DNA from: Hyphomicrobium sp.
Lineage (GTDB): Bacteria; Pseudomonadota; Alphaproteobacteria; Rhizobiales; Hyphomicrobiaceae
NCBI GenBank assembly: GCA_003987725.1
Contig: RXJH01000010.1
Span: 229,221 to 293,220 of the forward strand
Length of the DNA stretch: 64,000 nucleotides
Direction: 5' to 3'
The notes beneath the pieces were generated by a model that saw only the letters and a list, made by a program, of their open reading frames with translations, did no database searches and was not told the origin of the DNA. Shown here piece by piece: positions 35,543 to 44,067 of this stretch. Made by a program: the position numbers and the translations under genes. Positions within the stretch are counted from its first letter, which is position 1. Every line of letters begins with the position of its first letter.

Positions 35543-35691
35543 CGTCATCCTCGGCCGAGCGCAGCGGAGCTGCGTCGATGGTCGGGGATCCAGCACAAGA
35601 CTCGTCGGAGACACCAAAAATAGAATTGGGCCTTCGGCAGCTTTACGCTGGATCCTCGAACGTCTCGCAGGCTCGCCGTTCGAGGATGACG
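35543..35691. repeat. Quasi-palindromic dispersed repeat, copy C
   Basis: About 149 bases from CGTCATCCTCGGCCGAG to CGTTCGAGGATGACG, in the same orientation as the copy at 4227-4371. Shared internal stretches are GGGGATCCAGC, ACTCGTCGGAGACACC, TTGGGCCTTCGGC and TTACGCTGGATCC. It fills the otherwise gene-free stretch between the arsR promoter and the DUF465 terminator (about 35486-35757). The flanks show no gene. Confidence 0.88.
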
Positions 35692-35754
35692 GGGAAAGCG
35701 TAGGCTCCGGCCCTCGGTCCGGATGACGCGCGGTTTGAAAATCGACTAAAAAAT

Positions 35755-35803
35755 ATAAAAGCCCCGCACGGAGCCGATGATACGTGCTCCGGTGCCGGGG
35801 CTT
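35755..35803 (-). terminator. Terminator of the minus-strand DUF465 gene
   Basis: On the minus strand, AAGCCCCGGCACCGGAGC pairs with GGCTCCGTGCGGGGCTT (two small bulges), followed by TTTATATTTTTT. It lies 27 bases past the stop of the DUF465 gene at 35830. The strong stem plus T-rich tail make this a good intrinsic terminator. Confidence 0.75.
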
Positions 35804-35829
35804 GGAAGGGAAAATCTTTTCGCGCGAGC

Positions 35830-36006
35830 CTAGTGGCGCGTTTCCCGTCTCAACCGCTCCATCTCGTCCTTGAGCTTCAGTTTTTCTTGCTTCAATCTAC
35901 GTATTTCGATGTCGTCAGATCCGGGACTCGCAGCAGCTTGATTGATTTTTTGTTCGAGAGCCCGATGCTTCTCCGCGAGTTCAGCCAGATGAGCCGTAAT
36001 CGTCAT
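35830..36006 (-). CDS. Small DUF465 (YdcH-like) protein
   Basis: A 58-residue, almost entirely helical protein beginning MTITAHLAELAEKHRALEQK and ending LKDEMERLRRETRH. The KHRALEQKI ... RLKQEKLKLKDE pattern is the DUF465/YdcH family. These proteins probably form a coiled-coil hairpin; the function is unknown. AGGAGG seven bases before the ATG at 36006 fixes the start, although the frame is open upstream to 36207. It is divergent from a second DUF465 gene at 36254 and has its own terminator. Confidence 0.85.
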   Translation of the reverse strand: MTITAHLAELAEKHRALEQKINQAAASPGSDDIEIRRLKQEKLKLKDEMERLRRETRH

Positions 36007-36253
36007 CAGTTGCCTCCTATAGAGCTGCAGACGTTGAAATCGTGCCACACGTTTTCCGGGTTGTCCAACGTGTCCTGCGGCAAAGCCGCGATGTTTGATT
36101 TTTGTTACGAGGCCGGATTTTGCCTTTAGTGATTCGTAAAATAAATTCATAGGATTACAAAGATCGTCCCGGATCGCGCTTTTGCCCTGTTGCCATCTCG
36201 CGGGCAATCACCCAAAAGGCTGCGATCGACCGGGCAGCGGGCAGGGAATCGAA

Positions 36254-36460
36254 ATGGAGCGGCGCGACGAACGCGAGCTCAGAGAAGAGCTAGTGACTTT
36301 GCGGGGCGAGCACCGTCAGCTCGACTGCGAAATCGCCGCTCTTGAAGGTAACCCCTCGGCCGACCAACTTCTCATCAAGCGGCTGAAAAAGAAGAAGCTT
36401 GTCCTGAAGGACCGGATCACGCAGATCGAGGACAAGCTGCTTCCCGACATTATCGCGTGA
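36254..36460 (+). CDS. Small DUF465 (YdcH-like) protein, second copy
   Basis: A 68-residue charged helical protein beginning MERRDERELREELVTLRGEH and containing KRLKKKKLVLKDRITQIED. The LKRLKKxKLxLKD pattern is again DUF465. It is only loosely similar to the neighbouring divergent copy, so the two are old paralogues. AGGGA lies seven bases before the ATG at 36254. The ligase-associated exonuclease follows 49 bases later on the same strand but is unlikely to be functionally linked. Confidence 0.82.
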   Translation: MERRDERELREELVTLRGEHRQLDCEIAALEGNPSADQLLIKRLKKKKLVLKDRITQIEDKLLPDIIA

Positions 36461-36509
36461 ACGACGTTTCGCGCTTGGCTGCTTTGCAGTTCAGCGCGTT
36501 TAATGGTTC

Positions 36510-37541
36510 ATGACCCCGACACCAATTTCGTCAGCCCCGGCCGTCGATACGTGGCTTTACCCGGTCGGTTCCGGCATCTATTGCGAGCCCGGCGATTTCT
36601 ATATCGATCCCGGCCGTGCCGTGGATCGCGCCGTCATTACGCATGGGCACAGCGACCATGCGCGCGCCGGCCATCGCGCGGTGCTGGCGACGGCTGAAAC
36701 GATCGAGATCATGAAGGTGCGCTACGGCGAGGATTGCGCGGGCGCATTCCAACCCTTAGCCCTTGGCGAAACCATCAGCATCAACGGCGTCTCGGTACGC
36801 CTGGTGCCAGCCGGACATATCCTCGGCTCGGCGCAGGTCGTCATCGAATGGGCCGGGCGGCGCGCCGTCATTTCCGGTGACTACAAGCGCGCGAGCGACC
36901 CGACCTGCGCGCCCTTTGAACTCGTGACGTGCGATGTGTTCGTAACGGAAGCGACATTCGCGCTCCCGGTTTTTCGTCACGAGAGGGCTGAGCACGAAGC
37001 CGCGAAGCTCTTGTCCTCCCTCAAGGCTGAGCCGGACCGGACGCATCTCATCGGCGCTTACAATCTCGGCAAGTGCCAGCGGATGATCCGCGTCGTTCGC
37101 GATGCGGGCTACGACAAGCCGATCTATCTGCATGGTGCGGTCGTCGCGCTGACGGAACTCTATCAGAAGCTCGGCATCGATCTTGGGGCGCTTCAGCCGG
37201 TCGCGGACGCGGACCCAAAGTCGATGCGCGGCGGTATCGTCATGTGCCCGCCGTCGGCGCTCGGCGACCGCTGGTCGCGCCGCTTCGGCGATCCGGTCAA
37301 TGCCTTCGCGAGCGGGTGGATGCGCGTGCGCGGCCGTGCCCGTCAGCTCGGCGTCGAGCTGCCGCTCGTCGTCTCGGATCATGTCGATTGGCCCGAGCTC
37401 ATTCAAACGGTCATCGAAACGGAAGCAGAAGAAATCTGGGTAACGCACGGCCGTGAGGATGCGCTCGTACATTATCTCGGCACGCTCGGCCGCAAGGCTC
37501 GTGCGCTCGCACTCGTTGGTTACGGCGAGGAGGCGGAATAG
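36510..37541 (+). CDS. Ligase-associated DNA exonuclease (MBL fold)
   Basis: A 343-residue metallo-beta-lactamase/beta-CASP-type nuclease. The metal motif is THGHSDHARAGH (HxHxDH), with further ligands in VPAGHILGSAQ and SGDYKRASD. It matches the exonuclease family that is encoded with the cisplatin-damage-response ATP-dependent ligase in bacterial repair clusters. It ends two bases before the ligase gene begins, so the two are co-transcribed. The usual other partners (an Lhr-type helicase and a phosphoesterase) are not in this window. Confidence 0.9.
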   Translation: MTPTPISSAPAVDTWLYPVGSGIYCEPGDFYIDPGRAVDRAVITHGHSDHARAGHRAVLATAETIEIMKVRYGEDCAGAFQPLALGETISINGVSVRLVPAGHILGSAQVVIEWAGRRAVISGDYKRASDPTCAPFELVTCDVFVTEATFALPVFRHERAEHEAAKLLSSLKAEPDRTHLIGAYNLGKCQRMIRVVRDAGYDKPIYLHGAVVALTELYQKLGIDLGALQPVADADPKSMRGGIVMCPPSALGDRWSRRFGDPVNAFASGWMRVRGRARQLGVELPLVVSDHVDWPELIQTVIETEAEEIWVTHGREDALVHYLGTLGRKARALALVGYGEEAE

Positions 37542-37543
37542 CG

Positions 37544-39409
37544 ATGCGCGCGTTCGCCAGTCTTCTCGATTGCCTCGTCTATACGCAGAGCCGCAACCGC
37601 AAGATCGCGCTGCTCGGCCATTACTTCCGCACGGCGCCGGATCCCGATCGCGGCTGGGCGCTTGCGGCTTTGACCGACGGCATGCCGATCCGGCTGCCGC
37701 TGAGACGCATGCTCACCGATCTCGTCAGCCGCTTCATTGATCCGACGCTCTATCGGCTGTCGCGCGACTACGTCGGCGATACGGCGGAGACGGTTGCGTT
37801 GCTCTGGCCGGACGATCGCGCTGTTGTTCCGTGGTCAGAGATGCCGTCGGAAAGCCAGCGTGAGAGAAGCGACCGCAATGGCGAAAAGCCGAAACAGCTC
37901 GTTCTTGAGTTCACCACACCCCCGACCCCTCCCCGTCAAGGGGAGGGGAGAAGTGGGTCGTCATCCTCACTTGCCATCGACGCACAGGGGAGAAGTGACG
38001 TGTTCCCCTCTCCCTTGCGGGGAGGGGTTAGGGGTGAGGGTGAGATCGGGCACAATTCCGGCGAAACCCCTGCGCTGTCGCTCGGCGCTGTCATCGACGC
38101 CATGGCGAGCGGCACGACGGCGGAACGGACCGAGCGTCTCGGACACCTTCTCGATCAGCTCGACGCGTCTGGCCGATGGGCGCTGCTGAAGCTGCTCGGC
38201 GGCGCACCGCGCGTCGGCGTTTCGGCACGTCTGGCGCGAACGGCTCTCGCCGAGAGCTACGGCCGCGACGTTTCCGAGATCGAAGAGATCTGGCACGCGC
38301 TCGCGCCCCCCTATCTCGAACTCTTCCAATGGCTCGATGGGAAGGCGGAGCGTCCGGACCCTGGCGCGAAACCGGTTTTCCGTCCCGTCATGCTGGCGCA
38401 TCCGATCGAAGAGGAAGACTGGCCGCGCCTGTCGCCGGAAGACTTCGCGGCCGAATGGAAATGGGACGGCATCCGCGTGCAAGTCGCGGCGCGTGGCGGC
38501 GACGTGCGGATGTTCTCGCGCCAGGGCGACGACATCTCCGGCGCGTTTCCGGAAATCCGCTCGGCGTTCCAGGGCCACGACTGCGTCGTCGACGGCGAGT
38601 TGCTTATCATGCGCGACGGCGCAATCGCGCCCTTCAACGACTTGCAGCAGCGTCTCAATCGAAAGTCCGTGACGGCGAAGATGATGACCGCCTATCCGCC
38701 CTTCGTGCGTCTCTACGATCTTCTCTTCGACGGCCAGGAAGATCTTCGGGCGCTTTCATTCGGCGCGCGCCGCCAGCGGTTAGAGGCCTGGCATGCGAAG
38801 CATCATCCGCGACTGACCGACGTTTCTCCACTCGTCGACTTCAAATCGTTCGACGAACTCGGCGCGCTTTGGTCGTCGGCGCGCGCCGAAGGCATCGAAG
38901 GGCTGATGCTGAAGCGGCGCGCGAGCCCGTATCAGGCGGGGCGCGTCAAGGGCGAGTGGTTCAAATGGAAGCGCGCGGCGCTGACGCTCGATTGCGTGCT
39001 GATGTACGCCCAGCGCGGGTCGGGCAAGCGATCATCGTACTATTCGGATTACACCTTCGGCGTCTGGCGCACGGATGAAAACGGCGACCGCCAGCTCGTG
39101 CCCGTCGGCAAGGCATATTCCGGATTTACCGACGAAGAGCTGTTGCTGATCGACAAGTGGATCAGAGGCCATACGACCGAGACGTTCGGGCCGGTGCGAG
39201 CCGTCGAGCCGGAACTCGTTTTCGAAGTGGCGTTCGATGCGGTGCAGGAATCGACGCGGCACAAGTCCGGCGTCGCGATGCGGTTTCCGCGCATTCATCG
39301 CATCCGCTGGGACAAGCCCGCAGCGGAGGCCGATAGTCTCGAGACTGTGCTGAAGCTTTCCGGGGGTGGTGCCACTGCCAATGCAGCGGCACCGTCCGAT
39401 CTCGTTTGA
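37544..39409 (+). CDS. ATP-dependent DNA ligase (cisplatin-damage-response type) with repeat-derived insertion
   Basis: A 621-residue ATP-dependent DNA ligase, longer than usual for this family. The adenylated lysine is Lys306 in EWKWDGIRVQV. VDGELLIMRDG, GIEGLMLKRRASPYQ and KWKRAALTLDCVLMYAQRG are the later nucleotidyltransferase motifs, followed by the OB-fold. Residues 124-168 (DNA about 37913-38047) are not ligase sequence: they are the in-frame translation of a GC-rich inverted-repeat element. It lies in the linker between the N-terminal helical domain and residue 178 onward (SLGAVIDAMASGT), so activity may be retained. It works with the exonuclease encoded just upstream. Confidence 0.9.
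   Translation: MRAFASLLDCLVYTQSRNRKIALLGHYFRTAPDPDRGWALAALTDGMPIRLPLRRMLTDLVSRFIDPTLYRLSRDYVGDTAETVALLWPDDRAVVPWSEMPSESQRERSDRNGEKPKQLVLEFTTPPTPPRQGEGRSGSSSSLAIDAQGRSDVFPSPLRGGVRGEGEIGHNSGETPALSLGAVIDAMASGTTAERTERLGHLLDQLDASGRWALLKLLGGAPRVGVSARLARTALAESYGRDVSEIEEIWHALAPPYLELFQWLDGKAERPDPGAKPVFRPVMLAHPIEEEDWPRLSPEDFAAEWKWDGIRVQVAARGGDVRMFSRQGDDISGAFPEIRSAFQGHDCVVDGELLIMRDGAIAPFNDLQQRLNRKSVTAKMMTAYPPFVRLYDLLFDGQEDLRALSFGARRQRLEAWHAKHHPRLTDVSPLVDFKSFDELGALWSSARAEGIEGLMLKRRASPYQAGRVKGEWFKWKRAALTLDCVLMYAQRGSGKRSSYYSDYTFGVWRTDENGDRQLVPVGKAYSGFTDEELLLIDKWIRGHTTETFGPVRAVEPELVFEVAFDAVQESTRHKSGVAMRFPRIHRIRWDKPAAEADSLETVLKLSGGGATANAAAPSDLV
37913..38047. repeat. Inverted-repeat element inserted in frame in the ligase gene
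   Basis: The left arm reads CCCCCGACCCCTCCCCGTCA then AGGGGAGGGGA; the right arm reads TTCCCCTCTCCCTTGCGGGG then AGGGGTTAGGGGTGAGGG. The right arm is close to the reverse complement of the left. Both ends therefore carry the (A/C)CCCCTCCCC-N-AAGGGGAGGGG hairpin common to intergenic repeats in many Proteobacteria. The centre contains GTCATCCTCACTT and AAGTGACG, another imperfect pair. The element is a multiple of three in effect and has no stop in the ligase frame. Confidence 0.85.
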
Positions 39410-39421
39410 GAACGTATCGCG

Positions 39422-40624
39422 TTAAGCGGCGACGGCCTTCACCGACGCAGCCGTTTCGGCGATGTAGCTCATCGCGGCGGCGACGCCGCCCTTCTTATGC
39501 GGAATGCCTGCGAGTTCGAGTCCCATCTCGACGCCGGTCAACGCGCCGAGGACGGTCAGCTCGTTGGTGTCGCCGAGGTGGGCGATGCGGAAAGCCTTGC
39601 CAGCGATCTTGTTCAGGCCGGTTCCGAGCGACATGTTGAAGTTGTCGAGCACGAGTTTGCGATAGGCGTCCGCGTTGTGGCCTTCGGGTACGACGACCGT
39701 CGTCACCGCGGGCGAATAGTACTTCGGATCGCGGCACTGGATTTCGAGACCCCATGCCTCAACGGCGCGGCGTGTCGCCTCCGCCAAGCGGCGGTGACGC
39801 GCGAAGACGTTCTCGAGACCTTCTTCGTTGATCATGTCGATCGACTCGGCGAGGCCATAGAGCAGGCCGGTCGCCGGGGTGTAGGGGAAATAGCCCGTCG
39901 CATTCAGCGACAGCATATCATCCCACGCGAAGTAAGACTTCTTGAGCTGAGCCGTCTTCGACGCTTCGATCGCCTTGGCGCTGATGGCCGTGAACGATAG
40001 GCCCGGCGGCAGCATCATGCCCTTCTGGGAACCAGAAACGGTGACATCGATGCCCCACTCGTCGTGGCGGATATCGGCGGCGGCGAGCGACGAAATCGCG
40101 TCGACCATGAGCAGCGCCGGATGCTTTGCGGCATCCAATGCCTTACGCACGTCGTCGAGTCGCGTGAGGCAGCCCGTCGACGTTTCGTTGTGAACAACGC
40201 AGACCGCCTTGATCGTATGCGACGTGTCGGCCTTCAGCCTTTTCTCGATGAGATTGGCGTCGGCGCCGATACGCCAATCGGTCGGGATGACTTCCGTCTC
40301 GAGGCCGAGACGGCGCGCCATGGCTTCCCAGAGAACGGCGAACTGGCCCGTCTCGCACATCAGGACCTTGTCACCGGGAGACAGCGTGTTGCTGAGACCG
40401 GCTTCCCAGGCGCCCGAACCGGACGACGGATAAATGATGACGTGGCCCTGCGTCTTGAACAGCCCCTTGATCCCTGAGAGGACGCGCCTGCCGAGCTGAC
40501 CGAACTCAAGGCCACGATGATCGAGAATCTGACGCGACATGGCCGCCAAAATGCGCTCCGGCACGGGCGTCGGCCCTGGGATCTGCAAGAAGTGGCGGCC
40601 GGGGCGGCGATTTTCTCTCGTCAT
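39422..40624 (-). CDS. sgaA: Serine-glyoxylate aminotransferase (serine cycle)
   Basis: A 400-residue class V PLP aminotransferase that transfers the amino group of serine to glyoxylate, giving hydroxypyruvate and glycine. This is a key step of the serine cycle for one-carbon assimilation. Hallmarks are LQIPGPTPVPERILAAMS, the PLP lysine Lys201 in VSGSQKGMMLPPG, and NETSTGCLTRLDDVR. Alanine-glyoxylate activity cannot be excluded by sequence, but the hydroxypyruvate reductase 3.4 kb away on the same strand supports serine-cycle use. The two genes are separated by two plus-strand genes. Cytosolic. Confidence 0.9.
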   Translation of the reverse strand: MTRENRRPGRHFLQIPGPTPVPERILAAMSRQILDHRGLEFGQLGRRVLSGIKGLFKTQGHVIIYPSSGSGAWEAGLSNTLSPGDKVLMCETGQFAVLWEAMARRLGLETEVIPTDWRIGADANLIEKRLKADTSHTIKAVCVVHNETSTGCLTRLDDVRKALDAAKHPALLMVDAISSLAAADIRHDEWGIDVTVSGSQKGMMLPPGLSFTAISAKAIEASKTAQLKKSYFAWDDMLSLNATGYFPYTPATGLLYGLAESIDMINEEGLENVFARHRRLAEATRRAVEAWGLEIQCRDPKYYSPAVTTVVVPEGHNADAYRKLVLDNFNMSLGTGLNKIAGKAFRIAHLGDTNELTVLGALTGVEMGLELAGIPHKKGGVAAAMSYIAETAASVKAVAA

Positions 40625-40858
40625 TATTTATAGTCCTCAAGGATCTTTTTATTCGTCTCCGGGGGTGTCCTAGTACCGAACCGCGCCGGATACAATTGTC
40701 TGAAAGCGCCATTTCGGCCGATCCGCGGCGCTTTTTGTCTCGGCTGGGTCCTTGAGCAGAAAAAATGCTTCCTTCCTGTAAATGCCGCGATATTGACACG
40801 CGCGCTGGCTTGCCGCGGCGGTGCGGCCGACAACCGATCGAAACAAAGGGACAAACCG

Positions 40859-42196
40859 TTGAGCAAGGCACTTGTCAGTCGAGATAACCTCGTGCGGCTC
40901 ACCGCTTCCGAAGCGCGCGAGGCGTTGACTGCGGGCGACGTTACGTCGGCGGATCTTGTCGGTGCCTACATTGCCCGGATCGGCGCGCGCGACGCGGAGG
41001 TCGGAGCCTGGACGCATTTCGATGCCGAGCGTGCGCTCGCGGCTGCGCGCGAGAGCGACGCCAAGCGGGCGCGCGGCGAAGCGATGCCTCCACTCGCGGG
41101 CATTCCTGTCGGCGTCAAAGACGTCGTCGATACGAAAGACTTTCCGACCGAACTCGGCTCGGAGGTTTTTGCCGGGCGGCAGCCGTCGCAAGACGCGTTC
41201 GTCGTGACGGCGCTCAAGGCAGCTGGCGCCATCATTCCCGGCAAAACAGTGACGACGGAGCTCGCGTTCTTCGGCCCAGGCAAAACGCGCAATCCGCACG
41301 ATCTCGAGCGCACGCCCGGCGGTTCCTCGTCAGGCTCGGCTGCGGCCGTTGCGGACGATCAGGTTGCACTCGCGCTCGGCACGCAGACGGCGGGATCGGT
41401 CATCAGGCCGGCCTCCTATTGCGGGGTCATCGGGTTCAAACCGACGTTCGGATATACGTCGCGCACCGGCGTTCTGGCGCAATCGCCGCCGCTCGATACG
41501 ATTGGCGGCTATGCGCGATCGGTCGAGGACATCGCGCTCTTGTTCGACTGCATCAGCGACTACGATGCGAACGATTCCGACATGACGGACGAAGCGAAGC
41601 CTTCGCTTCTGGCCGCGCTCAAATCCTCGGAGTTGCACGCGCCGCGGTTCGCGTTCGTGAAAACGCCGGCGTGGCCGCAAGGCGATGACGGCATGCGCGC
41701 GACGTTCGAACAGTTCGCTTCGCGATTCGGAATTGCTGAGGTGCCATTGCCGCCGGAGTTCGACGAGATCCTGCGCCTCCAGCAGATCGTGCAGTTTTCC
41801 GATATCGCGCGAAACTACGGTCCGATTGCCGACGCCAATCCGGATCGCGTGTCGGCGAAACTCAAGGAGATCATCGCGGAGGGGCGGACGTTTTCCGAGG
41901 CGAACTACGCGGCCGCGCGGAAGAAACAGACGGCACTCTACGACGCGCTTCGTCCGATCCTCGCGACGTGCGACGCCATTCTGACGCCTGCTAGCCAGGG
42001 CGTCGCTCCCATCGGCCTCGGCAGCACCGGCAGTCCGATGTTCAACGGGCTTTGGACCTATCTCGAGATGCCGTGCATCTCGCTGCCGCTGCTGGACATT
42101 GGCGGGCTTCCCGTCGGCGTGCAGCTCGTTGGTGCACGTGGCGATGATGCCCGCCTGCTCCGCGCCGCGGCGTGGATGATGGAAAAGCGCAGCTGA
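40859..42196 (+). CDS. Amidase signature family hydrolase
   Basis: A 445-residue amidase signature enzyme. The Ser-cisSer-Lys triad is visible: Lys87 in GIPVGVKDVVDT, the cis-serine in GGSSSGS (residues 154-160) and the nucleophile Ser180 in GTQTAGSVIRPAS. It would hydrolyse an amide to acid and ammonia; the physiological substrate is not evident. It is not GatA, because GatB/GatC are absent and its length and tail differ. TTG at 40859 with AAAGGGA eight bases upstream is a better start than the upstream TTG at 40793. It is divergent from sgaA and precedes a monooxygenase on the same strand. Confidence 0.87.
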   Translation: MSKALVSRDNLVRLTASEAREALTAGDVTSADLVGAYIARIGARDAEVGAWTHFDAERALAAARESDAKRARGEAMPPLAGIPVGVKDVVDTKDFPTELGSEVFAGRQPSQDAFVVTALKAAGAIIPGKTVTTELAFFGPGKTRNPHDLERTPGGSSSGSAAAVADDQVALALGTQTAGSVIRPASYCGVIGFKPTFGYTSRTGVLAQSPPLDTIGGYARSVEDIALLFDCISDYDANDSDMTDEAKPSLLAALKSSELHAPRFAFVKTPAWPQGDDGMRATFEQFASRFGIAEVPLPPEFDEILRLQQIVQFSDIARNYGPIADANPDRVSAKLKEIIAEGRTFSEANYAAARKKQTALYDALRPILATCDAILTPASQGVAPIGLGSTGSPMFNGLWTYLEMPCISLPLLDIGGLPVGVQLVGARGDDARLLRAAAWMMEKRS

Positions 42197-42439
42197 CGGT
42201 TTCAGCAGCGGCCGTGCTCATTGCAGGCTGATCGCCGCACTGTTAGCCTGACTGAGTCGGAAAAGGCAGACTTGGTTTGGTAAGCCCAAGTCCTTTCGGT
42301 GACGAAAGCTCTGGTCTTTGGCCCCGTGCAGGAGACCCCCACGACGAACATCGGACGCTTTCTCGGCGTCCCGTTGTTCGTCCGTGTGGTTCTCGAACCC
42401 GAGGAACGCTCCGGTCGAACATCGACAATGGAGCCGTTC

Positions 42440-43975
42440 ATGCACCACCTTCACCGTGACATCCATGATGTAATAATTGCAGGCGCAGGCCCTGTCGGCT
42501 TGTTTCTCGCTTGTGAATTGCGCCTCGCAGACATTTCAGTGCTGGTGCTCGAGCAAGCCGAAGAGTCGCACTCGCCGTTGAAGCGCCTACCGTTCGGGTT
42601 GCGCGGTCTTTCCGTGCCAACGAACGAAGCCTTCTACCGGCGTGGTTTGCTAGACGACATCGCGGCGCTGCAACCTGCAAAAGATGACAGAGCCCTGGCT
42701 GGTGCGCACTGGATGGGGCAGCAGCGTCGGCCGGGGGGCCATTTCGCGGGCATCCAGTTTTTCCTCGACAACATCGATACCTCGAAATGGCCATATCGCC
42801 CACCAAGTCCGGCCACCGCCAGTATGGCGGTCGATATGGAGCAGCTCGAATCCGTTTTGGCCGCGCGTGCAATTGCGATGGGGGCCGAGATCAGGCGCGG
42901 CGTCGGCGTTGAAGGTTTTGACCAGACGGAGGAAGGCGTAACCGTTCGGGCCAGGGGTGAGCTTTTTCGCGGGCGGTGGCTCGTTGGGTGTGACGGCGGA
43001 CGCAGCACGGTACGTAAGGCTGGAGGCTTCACGTTCGCCGGCACCGATCCCGAGTTCACGGGCTATTCCGTTCAGATTGAGATGGCCGACCCGGACAAGC
43101 TCAAGCCGGGGCGCCACTATACTTCGACCGGCATGTATACCTATCAAAAGCCCGGCATCGTCGCGATGGTCGATTTCGACGGCGGCGCTTTCCACCGAAC
43201 CCAGAAGATCACGCGCGATCATGTGGAGGCGGTGCTGCGAAGAGTCTCCGGCACCGACGTCAGCGTAACGGCGCTTGAGCTTGCCACCACATGGACGGAT
43301 CGCGCGTGTCAGGCGACGGCTTACCACAAAGGCCGGGTTTTGCTTGCGGGCGATGCCGCGCACATCCATTCGCCGTTGGGCGGCCAAGGTCTGAACCTCG
43401 GACTGGGTGACGCAATGAATCTTGGATGGAAGCTCGCTGCCGTCATTCGTGGCGCGGCACCTGACGGTCTGCTCGACAGCTACTTCGACGAACGGCATCC
43501 GGTCGGAGCTCAAATCCTCGACTGGTCGCGAGCGCAAGTCGCGCTCATGCGACCCAGCCCGGCCACGCGCGCGCTTGAAGGCATCATTCGCGATCTTATC
43601 AGCACACGGGATGGCGCGACATACTTCGCCGAACGGGTGTGGGGCATCTCCCTCCGCTACGATCTTGGCGGCGGCCATCCGCTGGTGGGGCGCAGCGCGC
43701 CCAATCTCGAGTTGGTTGACGGGACGAAGCTCGGCGAACACTTTGAGGATGGCAGGGGCCTGCTTCTGGACTTTGACGTTCGCGCACCGCTTCGGGCACT
43801 CGCAAGTCGATGGCGTGGCCGGATCATCTATATCGCGAGTGATGCCAGGGACCCGCTGGGCTTGAGTGCTCTGCTGGTCCGCCCCGATGGCTTCGTCGCG
43901 TGGGCGAGCGATACGGCGCCCGACCTTGTCGACGCTGCTCAGGCCCTGTCGCGATGGTTTCGCCAACCCGAATAG
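42440..43975 (+). CDS. FAD-dependent aromatic-type monooxygenase
   Basis: A 511-residue class A flavin monooxygenase. The Rossmann GxGxxG is GAGPVG (residues 15-20), the DG motif is in VGCDGGRSTVRKAGG, and the second FAD motif is GDAAHIHSPLGGQGLNLGLG (GD at 304-305). The thioredoxin-like C-terminal domain common to phenol hydroxylases follows. Such enzymes hydroxylate phenolic or polyketide compounds with NAD(P)H and oxygen; the substrate is unknown. ATG at 42440 has GGAG six bases upstream; ATG 42428 is an alternative. No ring-cleavage genes lie nearby. It follows the amidase by 243 bases. Confidence 0.88.
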   Translation: MHHLHRDIHDVIIAGAGPVGLFLACELRLADISVLVLEQAEESHSPLKRLPFGLRGLSVPTNEAFYRRGLLDDIAALQPAKDDRALAGAHWMGQQRRPGGHFAGIQFFLDNIDTSKWPYRPPSPATASMAVDMEQLESVLAARAIAMGAEIRRGVGVEGFDQTEEGVTVRARGELFRGRWLVGCDGGRSTVRKAGGFTFAGTDPEFTGYSVQIEMADPDKLKPGRHYTSTGMYTYQKPGIVAMVDFDGGAFHRTQKITRDHVEAVLRRVSGTDVSVTALELATTWTDRACQATAYHKGRVLLAGDAAHIHSPLGGQGLNLGLGDAMNLGWKLAAVIRGAAPDGLLDSYFDERHPVGAQILDWSRAQVALMRPSPATRALEGIIRDLISTRDGATYFAERVWGISLRYDLGGGHPLVGRSAPNLELVDGTKLGEHFEDGRGLLLDFDVRAPLRALASRWRGRIIYIASDARDPLGLSALLVRPDGFVAWASDTAPDLVDAAQALSRWFRQPE

Positions 43976-44017
43976 GCGATTGCTCGAAGCGTCCGCCAGA
44001 ATGAAAATGGAAAACAA

Positions 44018-44044
44018 AAATGGCCGGGGCGAGCCCGGCCATTT
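44018..44044. terminator. Strong hairpin terminator between monooxygenase and hprA
   Basis: AAATGGCCGGG (44018-44028) and CCCGGCCATTT (44034-44044) form an 11-base perfect stem around GCGAG. On the minus strand it is followed by TTTTTGTTTT, making it a good intrinsic terminator for hprA, whose stop lies 23 bases before it. It can also stop transcripts of the convergent monooxygenase, though less well. Confidence 0.85.
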
Positions 44045-44067
44045 CTGAATGTTGCGATGAAACGATT

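Noticed and set aside
36510-39409. A new anti-phage or repair island around the exonuclease and ligase
   Set aside because: The pair is a known ligase-associated repair set. There are no further defence genes or mobility genes next to it.
42650-44017. A 455-codon minus-strand open frame opposite the flavin monooxygenase
   Set aside because: The plus strand carries intact FAD motifs, so the opposite frame is a shadow.
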